From Aeromonas dhakensis (GTDB lineage Bacteria > Pseudomonadota > Gammaproteobacteria > Enterobacterales > Aeromonadaceae): DNA of 61,398 nucleotides. The stretch is from positions 1 through 61,398 of the forward strand of contig NZ_CDBH01000038.1 in assembly GCF_000820305.1 (NCBI RefSeq). Reading direction: 5' to 3'. The notes below the pieces were generated by a model. That model had not been told where the DNA came from. It did no database searches and saw only the letters and a program-made list of their open reading frames with translations. The number at the start of each line of letters is the position of its first letter. Positions within the stretch are counted from its first letter, which is position 1. The position numbers and the translations under genes were made by a program. This document shows, one piece after another, positions 27,700 through 36,386 of the stretch.

Positions 27700-27727
27700 C
27701 CACGACGAATCTAGGGAAGGAGTCGTT

Positions 27728-28837
27728 ATGAATCTGGATGCCCTGCTGACCGAGCTGGTCGCCCGCAAAGGCTCGGATCTGTTCATCACGGTCGGCACGC
27801 CGCCGACCCTCAAGGTCAACGGCCACCTGCAGTCGCTGGCAGAAGCGCCCCTCGACAAGGCAAGGGCACTGGCGCTGGTCAAAGAGACCCTGAGTCAGGA
27901 TCACTTCGAGCGTTACCTGCGCACCAAGGAGGCCAACTACGCCATCCACCGCGAGGAGCTTGGCCGTTTTCGGGTCAGTGCCTTCTGGCAGCAGGAGCTG
28001 CCCGGCATGGTGCTGCGCCGCATCGAGACCCGCATCCCCACCTTCGACGAGCTGGCACTGCCCCCCATCTTGCAGGAGATAGCCCTGGCCAAGCGCGGAC
28101 TGGTGCTGTTCGTCGGTGCCACCGGAGCCGGCAAATCCACCACCCAGGCGGCCATGATCGGCTATCGCAACCAGCATGTGGACGGTCACATCCTGACGGT
28201 GGAAGATCCGGTGGAGTTCGTGCATCAGCACGGCCGCAGCCTGATCACCCAGCGCGAGGTGGGCATAGACACGGAGTCGTTCGACGTGGCGCTGAAGAGT
28301 TCGCTGCGTCAAGCGCCGGACGTGATCCTGATCGGCGAAATCCGCAGCCAGGAGACCATGGAGTTTGCCCTGCAGTTTGCCGAGACCGGTCACCTCTGCC
28401 TCGCCACCCTGCACGCCAACAATGCCAACCAGGCGCTGGATCGCATCCTGCATCTGGTGCCGCAGGAGAAACACCGTCAGTTCCTGTTCGATCTCTCCTT
28501 CAACCTGCGCGCCATCGTGGCCCAGCAACTGTTGCCCAGCCCGGATGGACGGCGTCGTTTTGCCGCCTTCGAGGTGTTGCTCAACACCCCGCTCATCACC
28601 GATATCATCCGCAAGGGGGAGATGCATCGCCTCAAGGAGGTGATGACCAAGTCCACCGAACTCGGCATGCAGACCTTCGATCAGGCGCTGTTCGCCCTGT
28701 TCTGTGCCGGCCAAATTGGCTACAGTGAGGCCCTTGCCCATGCCGACTCCGCCAACGACCTGCGACTGCTGATCAAGCTGTCGGGCCGAGAACAGCTGGG
28801 TTCAGGCACACTCGACAACGTCACCCTGGATGAATGA
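27728..28837 (+). CDS. pilU: PilT-dependent accessory ATPase PilU
   Basis: PilT paralogue that assists retraction. The start chosen is ATG 27728 (MNLDALLTELVARKG) with GGAAGGAG 5-6 bp upstream, giving 369 aa. It has Walker A GATGAGKST, Asp box ILTVEDPVEFVHQ, Walker B DVILIGEIRS and His box GHLCLATLHANN. It lies 28 bp after pilT. Confidence 0.97.
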   Translation: MNLDALLTELVARKGSDLFITVGTPPTLKVNGHLQSLAEAPLDKARALALVKETLSQDHFERYLRTKEANYAIHREELGRFRVSAFWQQELPGMVLRRIETRIPTFDELALPPILQEIALAKRGLVLFVGATGAGKSTTQAAMIGYRNQHVDGHILTVEDPVEFVHQHGRSLITQREVGIDTESFDVALKSSLRQAPDVILIGEIRSQETMEFALQFAETGHLCLATLHANNANQALDRILHLVPQEKHRQFLFDLSFNLRAIVAQQLLPSPDGRRRFAAFEVLLNTPLITDIIRKGEMHRLKEVMTKSTELGMQTFDQALFALFCAGQIGYSEALAHADSANDLRLLIKLSGREQLGSGTLDNVTLDE

Positions 28838-28868
28838 GGGGCGTGCGTCACCGCTATAAAGGATCGTT

Positions 28869-29642
28869 ATGCTGATTGTGGTTTCCCCGGCCAAGACGCT
28901 GGACTACGAGTCGCCGCTGGTGACTTCCCGTTTCACCCAACCCGAGCTGCTGGACCACTCCGCCGAACTGATCGGCCGCGCCCGCCAGCTGAGCCCGGAC
29001 CAGATCGCCAGCCTGATGAAGATCAGCGACAAGCTGGCCGGCCTCAACGCCGCCCGTTTTGCCGACTGGCAGCCTGATTTCACCCCGGCCAACGCCCGTC
29101 AGGCACTGCTGGCCTTCAAGGGGGATGTCTACACGGGGCTGGCGGTGGAGGATTTCAGCGAGGCGGACCTCGACTTCGCCCAGGCCCACCTGCGCATGCT
29201 CTCCGGTCTCTACGGGGTGCTGCGTCCGCTCGATCTGATGATGCCCTACCGGCTGGAGATGGGCATTCGGCTCGACAACGCGCGCGGCAAGGATCTCTAT
29301 CAGTTCTGGGGCGACATCATCACCGAACACCTGAACAAGGCGCTGGCCGCCCAGGGGGACGAGGTGCTGATCAACCTCGCCTCCGACGAGTACTTCAAGT
29401 CGGTACGCCCCAAGGCCCTGCAGGGGCGCATCATCACGCCGGTGTTCAAGGACGAGAAGAACGGCCAGTTCAAGATCATCAGCTTCTACGCCAAGAAGGC
29501 GCGCGGCATGATGGCCCGTCACATCATCAAGCACAGACTCACCAAGGTGGAACAGCTGACCGGGTTCAACGCCGACGGCTACTACTTCGTACCGGAAGAG
29601 TCCGATGCCAACACCCTGATGTTCAAACGCGCTGAAAATTAA
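28869..29642 (+). CDS. yaaA: Peroxide stress protein YaaA
   Basis: DUF328/UPF0246 protein that lowers free iron and protects DNA during peroxide stress in E. coli. The 257-aa product (E. coli 258) begins [16 protein letters not shown] and contains [18 protein letters not shown] and a basic C-terminal region ([19 protein letters not shown]). An AAAGGA ribosome-binding site precedes the ATG. Confidence 0.96.
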   Translation: MLIVVSPAKTLDYESPLVTSRFTQPELLDHSAELIGRARQLSPDQIASLMKISDKLAGLNAARFADWQPDFTPANARQALLAFKGDVYTGLAVEDFSEADLDFAQAHLRMLSGLYGVLRPLDLMMPYRLEMGIRLDNARGKDLYQFWGDIITEHLNKALAAQGDEVLINLASDEYFKSVRPKALQGRIITPVFKDEKNGQFKIISFYAKKARGMMARHIIKHRLTKVEQLTGFNADGYYFVPEESDANTLMFKRAEN

Positions 29643-29717
29643 TTACGACCCGAGGGAACCAATTTCAGGATCCTCCAGTCTGAATAGGTGAATCCTCTGT
29701 TGTAAGCACTTTTTATT

Positions 29718-29745
29718 GGCCGACGTTTATGCGTCGGCTTTTTTC
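29718..29745 (+). terminator. Terminator after yaaA
   Basis: The stem GCCGACG / CGTCGGC with a 6-base loop is followed by TTTTTT. Confidence 0.85.
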
Positions 29746-29771
29746 TGCCCGACATCCGGCCCATCAAACGC

Positions 29772-29808
29772 CAAAAAGCACAACGGCCATCCAGGGATGG
29801 CCGTTGTG
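29772..29808 (-). terminator. Terminator after srmB
   Basis: On the minus strand CAACGGCCATCC pairs with GGATGGCCGTTG, followed by TGCTTTTT. It lies 11 bp after the srmB stop. Confidence 0.8.
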
Positions 29809-29818
29809 GCGGGCAGGC

Positions 29819-31042
29819 TTACTTCTTTTTCTTCTTGGTAGACTTCTTCTTGTCGTCCTTCGGCTTTTTCTTCTTCACCGGCACTCGCGCCTCCTTGTGC
29901 TTGGGACGCAGCTCGTCGATCACCCGGCGCTTGAGGCGCTCTTCGGTGTAGCGTTCGATCTTGGCCACCATGGCCATGTCGTGAGCTTCCACCAGGCTGA
30001 TGGCGCAACCGCGGTTGCCGGCGCGGCCGGTACGGCCGATACGGTGAACGTAAACATCGGCGCCGTAAGGCATGTCGTAGTTGATGACGTGGCTGACATT
30101 GGGCAGGTCAATGCCGCGGGCCGCAACGTCGGTGGCGATGAGGAAGGGCACCTCCCCTTCATGGAACTTGCGGATCGACTCGATGCGCTTGGCCTGCTCC
30201 ATCTCGCCGCGGATCCAGGCGCAGGGCACGCCCGCCGCCTGCAGCTGGCCAGAGAGCTCCGCCAGCCGCTCGCGGGTCTTGACGAAGATGATGGCCTTCT
30301 GGGTTTCCGGGTTCTTCAGGATGTGCACCAGCAGTGCCAGCTTGTGAGCAGCGTCGTCGGCCAGGTGAACCCACTGGGTGATCGGGCGACGCTCGCTGCG
30401 CGGCGGCTCGGCATGCAGCTCAACCGGATCTTTGAGGATCTCGCTGGCGAACTTCTCGAGACCTGCCCCTTCCAGGGTGGCGGAGAAGAGCATGGTGTGC
30501 TTGCGATAGCGCGCCTCTTCCACGATACGGTTCACGTCCTTGATGAAGCCCATGTCCAGCATGCGGTCTGCTTCATCCAGCACCAGCACCTCGATGTCGT
30601 GGCTCTCGAACTCCTCCTTCTCGATGTACTCGAGCAGACGGCCCGGGGTGGCGACCACTATGTCGGTGGTCTTGGTCAGGGCCGGCAACTGCTCTTCGTG
30701 GCTGACGCCGCCGATGATGGTCTCGATGCTGAGATTGGTGTGGGCCGCCAGCGCCTTGGCGTGAGCGGTCACCTGCAGCGCCAGCTCGCGGGTCGGAGTC
30801 AGCACCAGCATGCGGCAGGGGCCCGGCTTGCGGCGCGGGAAGTCCAGCAGATGCTGCAGCGCCGGCAACAGGAAGGCGGCGGTCTTGCCGGTGCCGGTCG
30901 GGGCGGATGCCAGAATATCGCGGCCGTCCAGGGCTGGCTCCAGCACCATCTGCTGGATGGTGGTGGGGCGGGTGAAACCCATCTCGGCCAAGGCCCGGTT
31001 GAGGGCTGGATTCAGGTCGAAATCATCAAAGGACTGGCTCAT
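29819..31042 (-). CDS. srmB: ATP-dependent RNA helicase SrmB
   Basis: DEAD-box helicase that acts in 50S ribosome assembly. The 407-aa product has Q-motif GFTRPTTIQ, motif I ASAPTGTGKTAAF, motif II DEADRML, SAT in motif III, and motif VI HRIGRTGRAG. The tail is very basic (KKKKPKDDKKKSTKKKKK). SrmB is preferred over other DEAD-box paralogues because PALQHLLDFPRRKPGPCR and RVIDELRPK match it and because trmN6 is divergent next door, as in E. coli. Confidence 0.94.
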   Translation of the reverse strand: MSQSFDDFDLNPALNRALAEMGFTRPTTIQQMVLEPALDGRDILASAPTGTGKTAAFLLPALQHLLDFPRRKPGPCRMLVLTPTRELALQVTAHAKALAAHTNLSIETIIGGVSHEEQLPALTKTTDIVVATPGRLLEYIEKEEFESHDIEVLVLDEADRMLDMGFIKDVNRIVEEARYRKHTMLFSATLEGAGLEKFASEILKDPVELHAEPPRSERRPITQWVHLADDAAHKLALLVHILKNPETQKAIIFVKTRERLAELSGQLQAAGVPCAWIRGEMEQAKRIESIRKFHEGEVPFLIATDVAARGIDLPNVSHVINYDMPYGADVYVHRIGRTGRAGNRGCAISLVEAHDMAMVAKIERYTEERLKRRVIDELRPKHKEARVPVKKKKPKDDKKKSTKKKKK

Positions 31043-31170
31043 GGCAATACTCGGTCATTAAGGAAACGGCAGATTATAGGCGATTATGTCGTCGGCTCCT
31101 ATGGTGACTGTGCCTTAGCCGCTATAATCGCCGACCATTTTCTGCGAGGCAGGTACAGGACGGGAGTCGG

Positions 31171-31881
31171 ATGGCACGAAACAGCGGTTTTACCTTCAAA
31201 CAGTTTCACGTCGAGCACGATCGCTGCGCCATGAAGGTGGGCACCGACGGCATTCTGCTGGGCGCCTGGGCACCGCTCGGCAAAGCTCGCCGGATCCTCG
31301 ACATTGGCACCGGCAGCGGCCTCATCGCCCTGATGCTGGCCCAACGCAGCCACGCCGATTGCCGCATCGATGCGGTGGAGCTGGATAAGCATGCGGCGCA
31401 GCAGGCCCGCGAGAACGCGGCCGCCTCCCCCTGGCCGCGGCGGGTCACCATCATAGAGAGCGCCATTCAGGGGTATCAGGCCGCCCCTTACGATCTCATC
31501 GTCGCCAACCCCCCCTACTTCGTGGCGGGCCAGTCATTTAGCGATCCCGCCAGGGCGATGGCCCGCCATACCGGCGCCCTCGACAGCCATGCTCTGCTGG
31601 CCGCCTGCGACCGTTTGCTGACCCCCGATGGCCAGGTCGCACTGGTCGTGCCGACGGCCATGGCCGATGAAATTTTATGCATTTCGGCGGATTATGATCT
31701 GCATGCCGTTTGTTATACAGCTGTTATCACCAGGGCGGGAAAAGAGGCAAATCGTGTTTTATTGCTACTTGGCAGAGGATTAAACAGGTGTGATAGGGGT
31801 GAAATTGTGATCCATTCTGCTGAGGGAACCTATTCCGACAGATATATCCAACTGACTAGCCCCTTCTATTTGAAGATGTAA
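31171..31881 (+). CDS. trmN6: tRNA1(Val) (adenine(37)-N6)-methyltransferase
   Basis: Makes m6A37 in tRNA-Val (YfiC family). The 236-aa product has the SAM motif DIGTGSGLIALMLAQR (about 47-62) and the N6-adenine catalytic motif NPPYF (about 113-117). It starts MARNSGFTFKQFHVEHD, as the family does. It is divergent from srmB. Confidence 0.95.
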   Translation: MARNSGFTFKQFHVEHDRCAMKVGTDGILLGAWAPLGKARRILDIGTGSGLIALMLAQRSHADCRIDAVELDKHAAQQARENAAASPWPRRVTIIESAIQGYQAAPYDLIVANPPYFVAGQSFSDPARAMARHTGALDSHALLAACDRLLTPDGQVALVVPTAMADEILCISADYDLHAVCYTAVITRAGKEANRVLLLLGRGLNRCDRGEIVIHSAEGTYSDRYIQLTSPFYLKM

Positions 31882-31889
31882 ATTTCGTC

Positions 31890-31917
31890 TTGAACTATTT
31901 TTTCACGCCATTATGCT
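31890..31917 (+). promoter_or_regulatory. Predicted brnQ1 promoter
   Basis: TTGAAC, 16 bp, TATGCT. The leader from here to the brnQ1 start is about 150 nt. The second brnQ gene has a similar TTGAGA-16-TATGCT. Confidence 0.5.
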
Positions 31918-31966
31918 GACTCCTAAACGAGCGCCCGCTCCAGACCAGCTCAAACCACTGGTTGCG

Positions 31967-32038
31967 ATGAAAAAACAAGCGGGGCTCCTTTTTTTTCCCC
32001 CTGAACAACGCCGGTCACCGACCAATAAAAAACTATAA
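31967..32038 (+). CDS. Possible 23-aa leader ORF upstream of brnQ1
   Basis: An ATG opens a 23-codon frame that starts MKKQAGLLFFPPEQ, with adjacent Leu and Phe codons, and stops 34 bp before brnQ1. There is no strong Shine-Dalgarno, and no clear mutually exclusive hairpins, so it is only a candidate leader peptide. Confidence 0.2.
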   Translation: MKKQAGLLFFPPEQRRSPTNKKL

Positions 32039-32072
32039 CAAGCAATAGTTTACAAGACAGACGAGGTTGAAC

Positions 32073-33380
32073 TTGACGAAATCACTCACATTGTCCGACG
32101 TGCTCGGACTGGGCTTCATGACCTTCGCGTTCTATCTGGGCGCCGGTAACATCATCTTCCCGCCGCTGGCCGGCTACATGGCGGGTGAGCACCTCTCTCT
32201 GGCCATGCTGGGCTTCCTGGTGACCGCCGTGGGTCTGCCCCTCATCACCATCATTGCCGTCGCCAAGGCCGGCAACGGCTGGGCCGGCATGACCAAGCTG
32301 CTGCCGGCCGGCGTGGCCACCGCACTGGCCGTCGCCATCTACATCATCATTGGCCCGGCCTTCGCCGCCCCCCGCACCGGTCTGGTGGCCTACGAGATGG
32401 GCCTCAAGCCCTTCATCGGCGACATGGGCCAAGCCGGCCTGTTTGCCTACACGGTGCTGTTCTTCGGGGTGGCCATCCTGGTCTCTCTGAATCAGGGCAA
32501 GCTGATGGACGCCATCGGCAAATACCTGACTCCGCTGCTGATGCTGTTGCTGCTGACTCTGGCCATCGGTGTATTCGTGGCGCCGCAAGGCTCCATGCCC
32601 GTCTCTTCCGGCGACTATCAGAACGGCCCCTTCGTGAAAGGGATCCTGGAAGGCTACAACACCATGGACACCCTGGCGTCCCTGATGTTTGGCGCCCTGA
32701 TCGTCGACCTGCTGCGCCAGAAAGGCATCCAGGACTACCGTAGCCAGTTCAAGTACCTGGCCATTGCCGGCATCATCTCAGCCATCGGTCTGTCCGTGGT
32801 CTATGTCTCCCTGTTCCAGCTGGGCAATACGGCTGCCGGCGTCGCCACCGACGTCAGCAACGGCGGCGCAATCGTCAACGCCTACGTACTGAGCCTGTTC
32901 GGCCAGCCGGGTCAGTTCATCCTGGCCGCCATCATCACCCTGGCCTGCTTCACCACCGCCGTGGGTCTGATCTCCGCCTGCTCGGACTTCTTCCACAACC
33001 TCACCGGCATGAGCTACAAGAAGCTGGTGGTCTTGCTGGGCGTCATCTGCGCCGTAGTGGCCAACGTGGGTCTGAGCCAGCTCATCAGCCTCTCCATCCC
33101 GGTGCTGGTCGCCATCTACCCGGTTGCGGTTGCGCTGGTACTGGTCACCTTCCTGAAGGGTTACTTCGGTCGTCCGCGCCTGGTGTTCCGTGGCGTGTTG
33201 ATGGTTGCCTTCCTGTTTGGCTGCCTGGACGGCCTGGGTGCCGCCGGCATGAAGATGGATGCCTTCGCCTTCCTGCCGCTGTTCGACAAGGGCCTGGCCT
33301 GGTTGCTGCCGACCCTGCTGGCCTGTGGCCTCGGGATGCTGGTACGCTCCGGCGAGAAACTGGCTGCCGAAGCCGCTTGA
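32073..33380 (+). CDS. brnQ: Branched-chain amino acid:cation symporter BrnQ (copy 1)
   Basis: LIVCS-family carrier that imports Leu/Ile/Val with sodium or protons. The start chosen is TTG 32073 (MTKSLTLSDVLGLGFMTFAF), which has GAGG six bases upstream; the TTG six bases earlier abuts the GAGG. That gives 435 aa and about 12 membrane segments. It has the signature FYLGAGNIIFPP near residue 20. A close paralogue follows in tandem. Confidence 0.95.
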   Translation: MTKSLTLSDVLGLGFMTFAFYLGAGNIIFPPLAGYMAGEHLSLAMLGFLVTAVGLPLITIIAVAKAGNGWAGMTKLLPAGVATALAVAIYIIIGPAFAAPRTGLVAYEMGLKPFIGDMGQAGLFAYTVLFFGVAILVSLNQGKLMDAIGKYLTPLLMLLLLTLAIGVFVAPQGSMPVSSGDYQNGPFVKGILEGYNTMDTLASLMFGALIVDLLRQKGIQDYRSQFKYLAIAGIISAIGLSVVYVSLFQLGNTAAGVATDVSNGGAIVNAYVLSLFGQPGQFILAAIITLACFTTAVGLISACSDFFHNLTGMSYKKLVVLLGVICAVVANVGLSQLISLSIPVLVAIYPVAVALVLVTFLKGYFGRPRLVFRGVLMVAFLFGCLDGLGAAGMKMDAFAFLPLFDKGLAWLLPTLLACGLGMLVRSGEKLAAEAA

Positions 33381-33399
33381 TTTCGCTCCCTCCCATGTC

Positions 33400-33430
33400 A
33401 AAGAGCCTGCCTTGTGCAGGCTCTTTTGTT
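33400..33430 (+). terminator. Terminator after brnQ1
   Basis: AAAGAGCCTGC pairs with GCAGGCTCTTT around a CTTGT loop, followed by TTTTGTTTG. Confidence 0.8.
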
Positions 33431-33728
33431 TGTGTGCCATCTCGCCCGGCATGGTTTCCTGCCGACTATGTCATGCAGCCACGTCCTTTCCCGCTCTGCC
33501 CTCTCGCTTCCGCCAGTTGCAGTTCTATCGGTGATTTATTCTGGCCAACTAAATTGTTTCAAGATATTAATGTGTGATTGAGATCAAATATCTCTTCTTT
33601 ATGCTCAAGATGGTACTCCTGTGACAATCTTCCGATGGCACAGGAGAGGGAAGCATTGTTATCCGGTTATCTGCCAGGCAGTGGGTGCAATCAACAAGAA
33701 CAAGCTGATAAGGCAGATGAGGTCAGGT
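33431..33728 (+). promoter_or_regulatory. brnQ2 upstream region with a CRP-like site and promoter
   Basis: The 348-bp gap between the two brnQ genes holds the brnQ1 terminator and a CRP-like 16-mer (33573-33588, TGTGA-N6-TCAAA). A promoter TTGAGA (33578-33583), 16 bp, TATGCT (33600-33605) overlaps the CRP-like site. A bound CRP dimer would sit on the -35 box, suggesting repression or a different regulator. Nothing else is evident. Confidence 0.4.
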
Positions 33729-35051
33729 TTGACGAAATCACTGAAGTTGTCCGACATATTCGGACTGGGTTTTATGACGTTTGCGTTCTATCTGGGAGCA
33801 GGCAACATCATTTTTCCACCGCTGGCCGGCTTCATGGCCGGTGAGCATCTGCTGGCCGCCATGGTCGGTTTTCTGCTGACGGCGGTGGGTCTGCCTCTGC
33901 TGACCCTAGTCGCCGTTGCCAGAGGCAGCGCCGGACAGGGCAGCAGTGGCTGGACGGCGATGACCCGCCATCTGCCGACCTGGGCAGCCACGGCACTGGC
34001 CATTGCCATCTACATCATCATGGGGCCGGCCTTCGCCACCCCCCGTACTGGCCTGGTGGCTTATGAAATGGGGCTCAAGCCCTGGCTGGGTGACGCCGGC
34101 CAGCACGGTCTGCTGCTCTACAGCCTGCTCTTCTTCACACTGGTGATCCTGGTATCGCTGAACCGAGGCAGGCTGCTGGATGCGGTGGGCAAATACATGA
34201 CCCCTGTCTTGATGGTGATGCTGCTGATCCTGGCGATCGGGGTCCTGGTTGACCCGCAAGGCACCCAACCAGAGGCCAGCGGTGACTATACAGATACGCC
34301 GCTCATCAAGGGCATGCTGGAGGGGTACAACACCATGGATACCCTCGGCTCCCTGATGTTTGGCGCCCTCATCATCGGCCTGCTGCAACGCAGGGGGATC
34401 GAGGACTACCCGAGCCAGTTCAAGTACCTGACCATCGCAGGGCTCATCTCGGCGGTTGGTCTCTCGGCTGTCTACATCTCCCTGTTCTACCTCGGCAACA
34501 GCGCAGCAGGCGTGGTGACCAGCGTCGACAATGGCGGCGCCATCGTCAACGCCTACGTGCTGAGCCTGTTTGGCCACTCCGGTCAGTTGATCCTGGCCGC
34601 CATCATCACCCTGGCCTGCTTCACCAGCGCAGTCGGCCTGCTCTGCGCCAGCGCCGACTACTTCCACGGTCTGGCCGGCTGGACATACCGCAAGTGGGTA
34701 CTGCTGATGGGATGCGTCTCCATCCTGGTGGCCAACATCGGGCTGAGCCAGCTCATCAGCCTCTCCATTCCGATCCTGGTCGCCATCTATCCGGTCGCCA
34801 TCGCACTGGTGCTGGTCACTTTTGCACAGGGCCGTTTCGGCCGCCCACGGCTGGCGTTTCGCGCCGTGCTGCTGGTGGCTTTTCTGTTTGGCTGTCTGGA
34901 CGGGCTGGGAGCGGCCGGCATGCAGATGGATGCCTTCGCCTTCCTGCCGCTGTTCGACAAGGGGCTGGCCTGGTTGCTGCCAACCCTGCTGACCTGCGGC
35001 CTCGGCATGCTGCAGCGCCCCCGCGAGGCGCTGGCGGCAGAAGCCGCTTGA
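33729..35051 (+). CDS. brnQ: Branched-chain amino acid:cation symporter BrnQ (copy 2)
   Basis: Paralogue of the preceding gene, nearly collinear along its full length, with a small insertion (SAGQGSSG region, about residues 60-67). The start is probably TTG 33729 with GAGG six bases upstream, exactly like copy 1; an in-frame ATG at 33717 is the alternative. That gives 440 aa. It has its own promoter region and a terminator after it, so the two copies can be regulated separately. Confidence 0.94.
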   Translation: MTKSLKLSDIFGLGFMTFAFYLGAGNIIFPPLAGFMAGEHLLAAMVGFLLTAVGLPLLTLVAVARGSAGQGSSGWTAMTRHLPTWAATALAIAIYIIMGPAFATPRTGLVAYEMGLKPWLGDAGQHGLLLYSLLFFTLVILVSLNRGRLLDAVGKYMTPVLMVMLLILAIGVLVDPQGTQPEASGDYTDTPLIKGMLEGYNTMDTLGSLMFGALIIGLLQRRGIEDYPSQFKYLTIAGLISAVGLSAVYISLFYLGNSAAGVVTSVDNGGAIVNAYVLSLFGHSGQLILAAIITLACFTSAVGLLCASADYFHGLAGWTYRKWVLLMGCVSILVANIGLSQLISLSIPILVAIYPVAIALVLVTFAQGRFGRPRLAFRAVLLVAFLFGCLDGLGAAGMQMDAFAFLPLFDKGLAWLLPTLLTCGLGMLQRPREALAAEAA

Positions 35052-35065
35052 CCCGTCAGCCAATA

Positions 35066-35101
35066 ACGAAAGAGGCCAGCATCAGCTGGCCTCTTTCGTT
35101 G
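35066..35101. terminator. Bidirectional terminator between brnQ2 and the zur operon
   Basis: AACGAAAGAGGCCAGC and GCTGGCCTCTTTCGTT form a 16-bp perfect stem with an ATCA loop between convergent transcription units. Confidence 0.8.
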
Positions 35102-35115
35102 GGCGGGGTCTGCCG

Positions 35116-35343
35116 TTACAGCAGCGGATCCGGTTTGGGTTTGCCGGCCAGTCCGTACCAGTGGGTCTCCACTCGCCCGGCATGCCACTCAAAGGTTCCC
35201 CAGGGCTGTGCTGCCTGCCAACGCGGAAAATTCACGAGCACCCGGTTGTCTTCGTACTTGTAGAGCGAGGTGGTGATCTCGATGTCAGAGAGGATAAGCA
35301 GCAGGGCCCAGCCGATGAAGAACCATTTCAGCGCTTTCCACAT
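35116..35343 (-). CDS. Small membrane protein, unknown
   Basis: A 75-aa protein. The start chosen is ATG 35343 (MWKALKWFFIGWALLLILSD), 4 bp after cheX. It has one N-terminal membrane segment (about 7-23), then a Trp-rich extracytoplasmic tail (WQAAQPWGTFEWHAG). I do not recognise it. It is the third gene of a zur-cheX operon. Confidence 0.7.
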   Translation of the reverse strand: MWKALKWFFIGWALLLILSDIEITTSLYKYEDNRVLVNFPRWQAAQPWGTFEWHAGRVETHWYGLAGKPKPDPLL

Positions 35344-35347
35344 AGGG

Positions 35348-35809
35348 TTACTCGAAGCAGATTTCGATGGTGGCCCGACCGTAATCTGATTCAAACGGCA
35401 TCATGATCTTGGTGCCGTCGGCACGATGGGTGATGGTATGGTTGAGACCGGAGACGATGATGGGAGTCGCCATGTCGAATTCATACCCCTTCTCCCCCAG
35501 CATGCGCTTGGCACCGCCGGTCACCATGTTGGTGATCTCGCCCACCATGTCGGTCACCTCTTCATTGATGGTGGCCGGCGCCTCGCCCAGCATGCGGCGC
35601 ATGATCTCCAGTGCCAGCCCCTTCTCGAAACTGATGGAGAGGGATCCCCGGGTCTGCGGGCCGACCATGCCGATGAGGCCTGAGACATCACCGCGCGCCA
35701 GCTCGTCCATCTTGCGCTTGGGTTTGCCCGGCTTGAGCTCAAGCTGTGCCATGGTGGAGAGCACATTGAGCAGGGAGAGCAGGAACGGGTTTACAAAATC
35801 AGCCTTCAT
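35348..35809 (-). CDS. cheX: CheX family chemotaxis protein
   Basis: CheC/CheX/FliY-type protein; the family contains CheY-P phosphatases. The 153-aa product begins MKADFVNPFLLSLLNVL and has the phosphatase-helix pattern E-x2-N in EEVTDMVGEITNMVTGG (about 85-100), where the Glu and Asn are the expected catalytic pair. It overlaps the 3' end of zur by 11 bp, so the two are very likely co-translated. Confidence 0.9.
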   Translation of the reverse strand: MKADFVNPFLLSLLNVLSTMAQLELKPGKPKRKMDELARGDVSGLIGMVGPQTRGSLSISFEKGLALEIMRRMLGEAPATINEEVTDMVGEITNMVTGGAKRMLGEKGYEFDMATPIIVSGLNHTITHRADGTKIMMPFESDYGRATIEICFE

Positions 35810-36257
35810 GTTGACTTCCTACAGTGGGCGTACAGCGAGCACATTGGCCATGTGCCTCAATCGTCTTATTGGTAATAGTAAAGCCATGCAACTTGGCTTG
35901 CTCGGAAAACGCGCCATCGATCGCCGGATCATGCAGCTCGACCACCTCGCCGCACTGATCACAGATGAGTAGCTGCATCGGGTGGGCATGGTCGAAGTGA
36001 CAGCAGAATATGAAGGCGTTGAGCGACTCCACCTTGTGGGCAAAACCCTGTTCGAGCAGAAAATCGAGCGCCCGATAAACGGTCGGCGGCTTGGCGTGGG
36101 CCTCTGTCTGTTGCAACTGGGCCAACAAATCATAGGCGCTGATGGCATTGCCATGGGCAGCCAGCAGCCTGAACACCTGACGTCGGGTAGGGGTGAAGCG
36201 GATCCCGCGTTGTTCGCAGAGTCGTTCGGCTCGTTGTAAAAGTTGGTCTTGATTCAT
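35799..36257 (-). CDS. zur: Zinc uptake regulator Zur (Fur family)
   Basis: Zinc-responsive repressor. The start chosen is ATG 36257 (MNQDQLLQRAERLCEQRGIR), giving 152 aa. It has the winged helix with RFTPTRRQVFRLL and the Zur-typical block AKPPTVYRALDFLLEQGFAHKVES, metal-binding His/Cys residues (FCCHFDHAHP, ICDQCG) and the C-terminal AHGQCARC. dusA is divergent, the same pairing as in E. coli. It is shorter than the E. coli protein (171 aa), lacking its His-rich tail. Confidence 0.95.
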   Translation of the reverse strand: MNQDQLLQRAERLCEQRGIRFTPTRRQVFRLLAAHGNAISAYDLLAQLQQTEAHAKPPTVYRALDFLLEQGFAHKVESLNAFIFCCHFDHAHPMQLLICDQCGEVVELHDPAIDGAFSEQAKLHGFTITNKTIEAHGQCARCTPTVGSQHEG

Positions 36258-36386
36258 GATCACGCAATTACCCTTTTTATTAGCCGGATACTATCACAGG
36301 GCCCCCTTTGGCGCGGTGACAAAATTCATTTTCTGGGGCTGCCTCACGTTGTGGTAAAATCCGCCCCCTTTGTTTAGCCAACCCGG

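Noticed and set aside
29729..31234. A 501-codon plus-strand open frame over srmB
   Set aside because: It is antisense to a well-identified DEAD-box helicase, with low-complexity composition and no ribosome-binding site.
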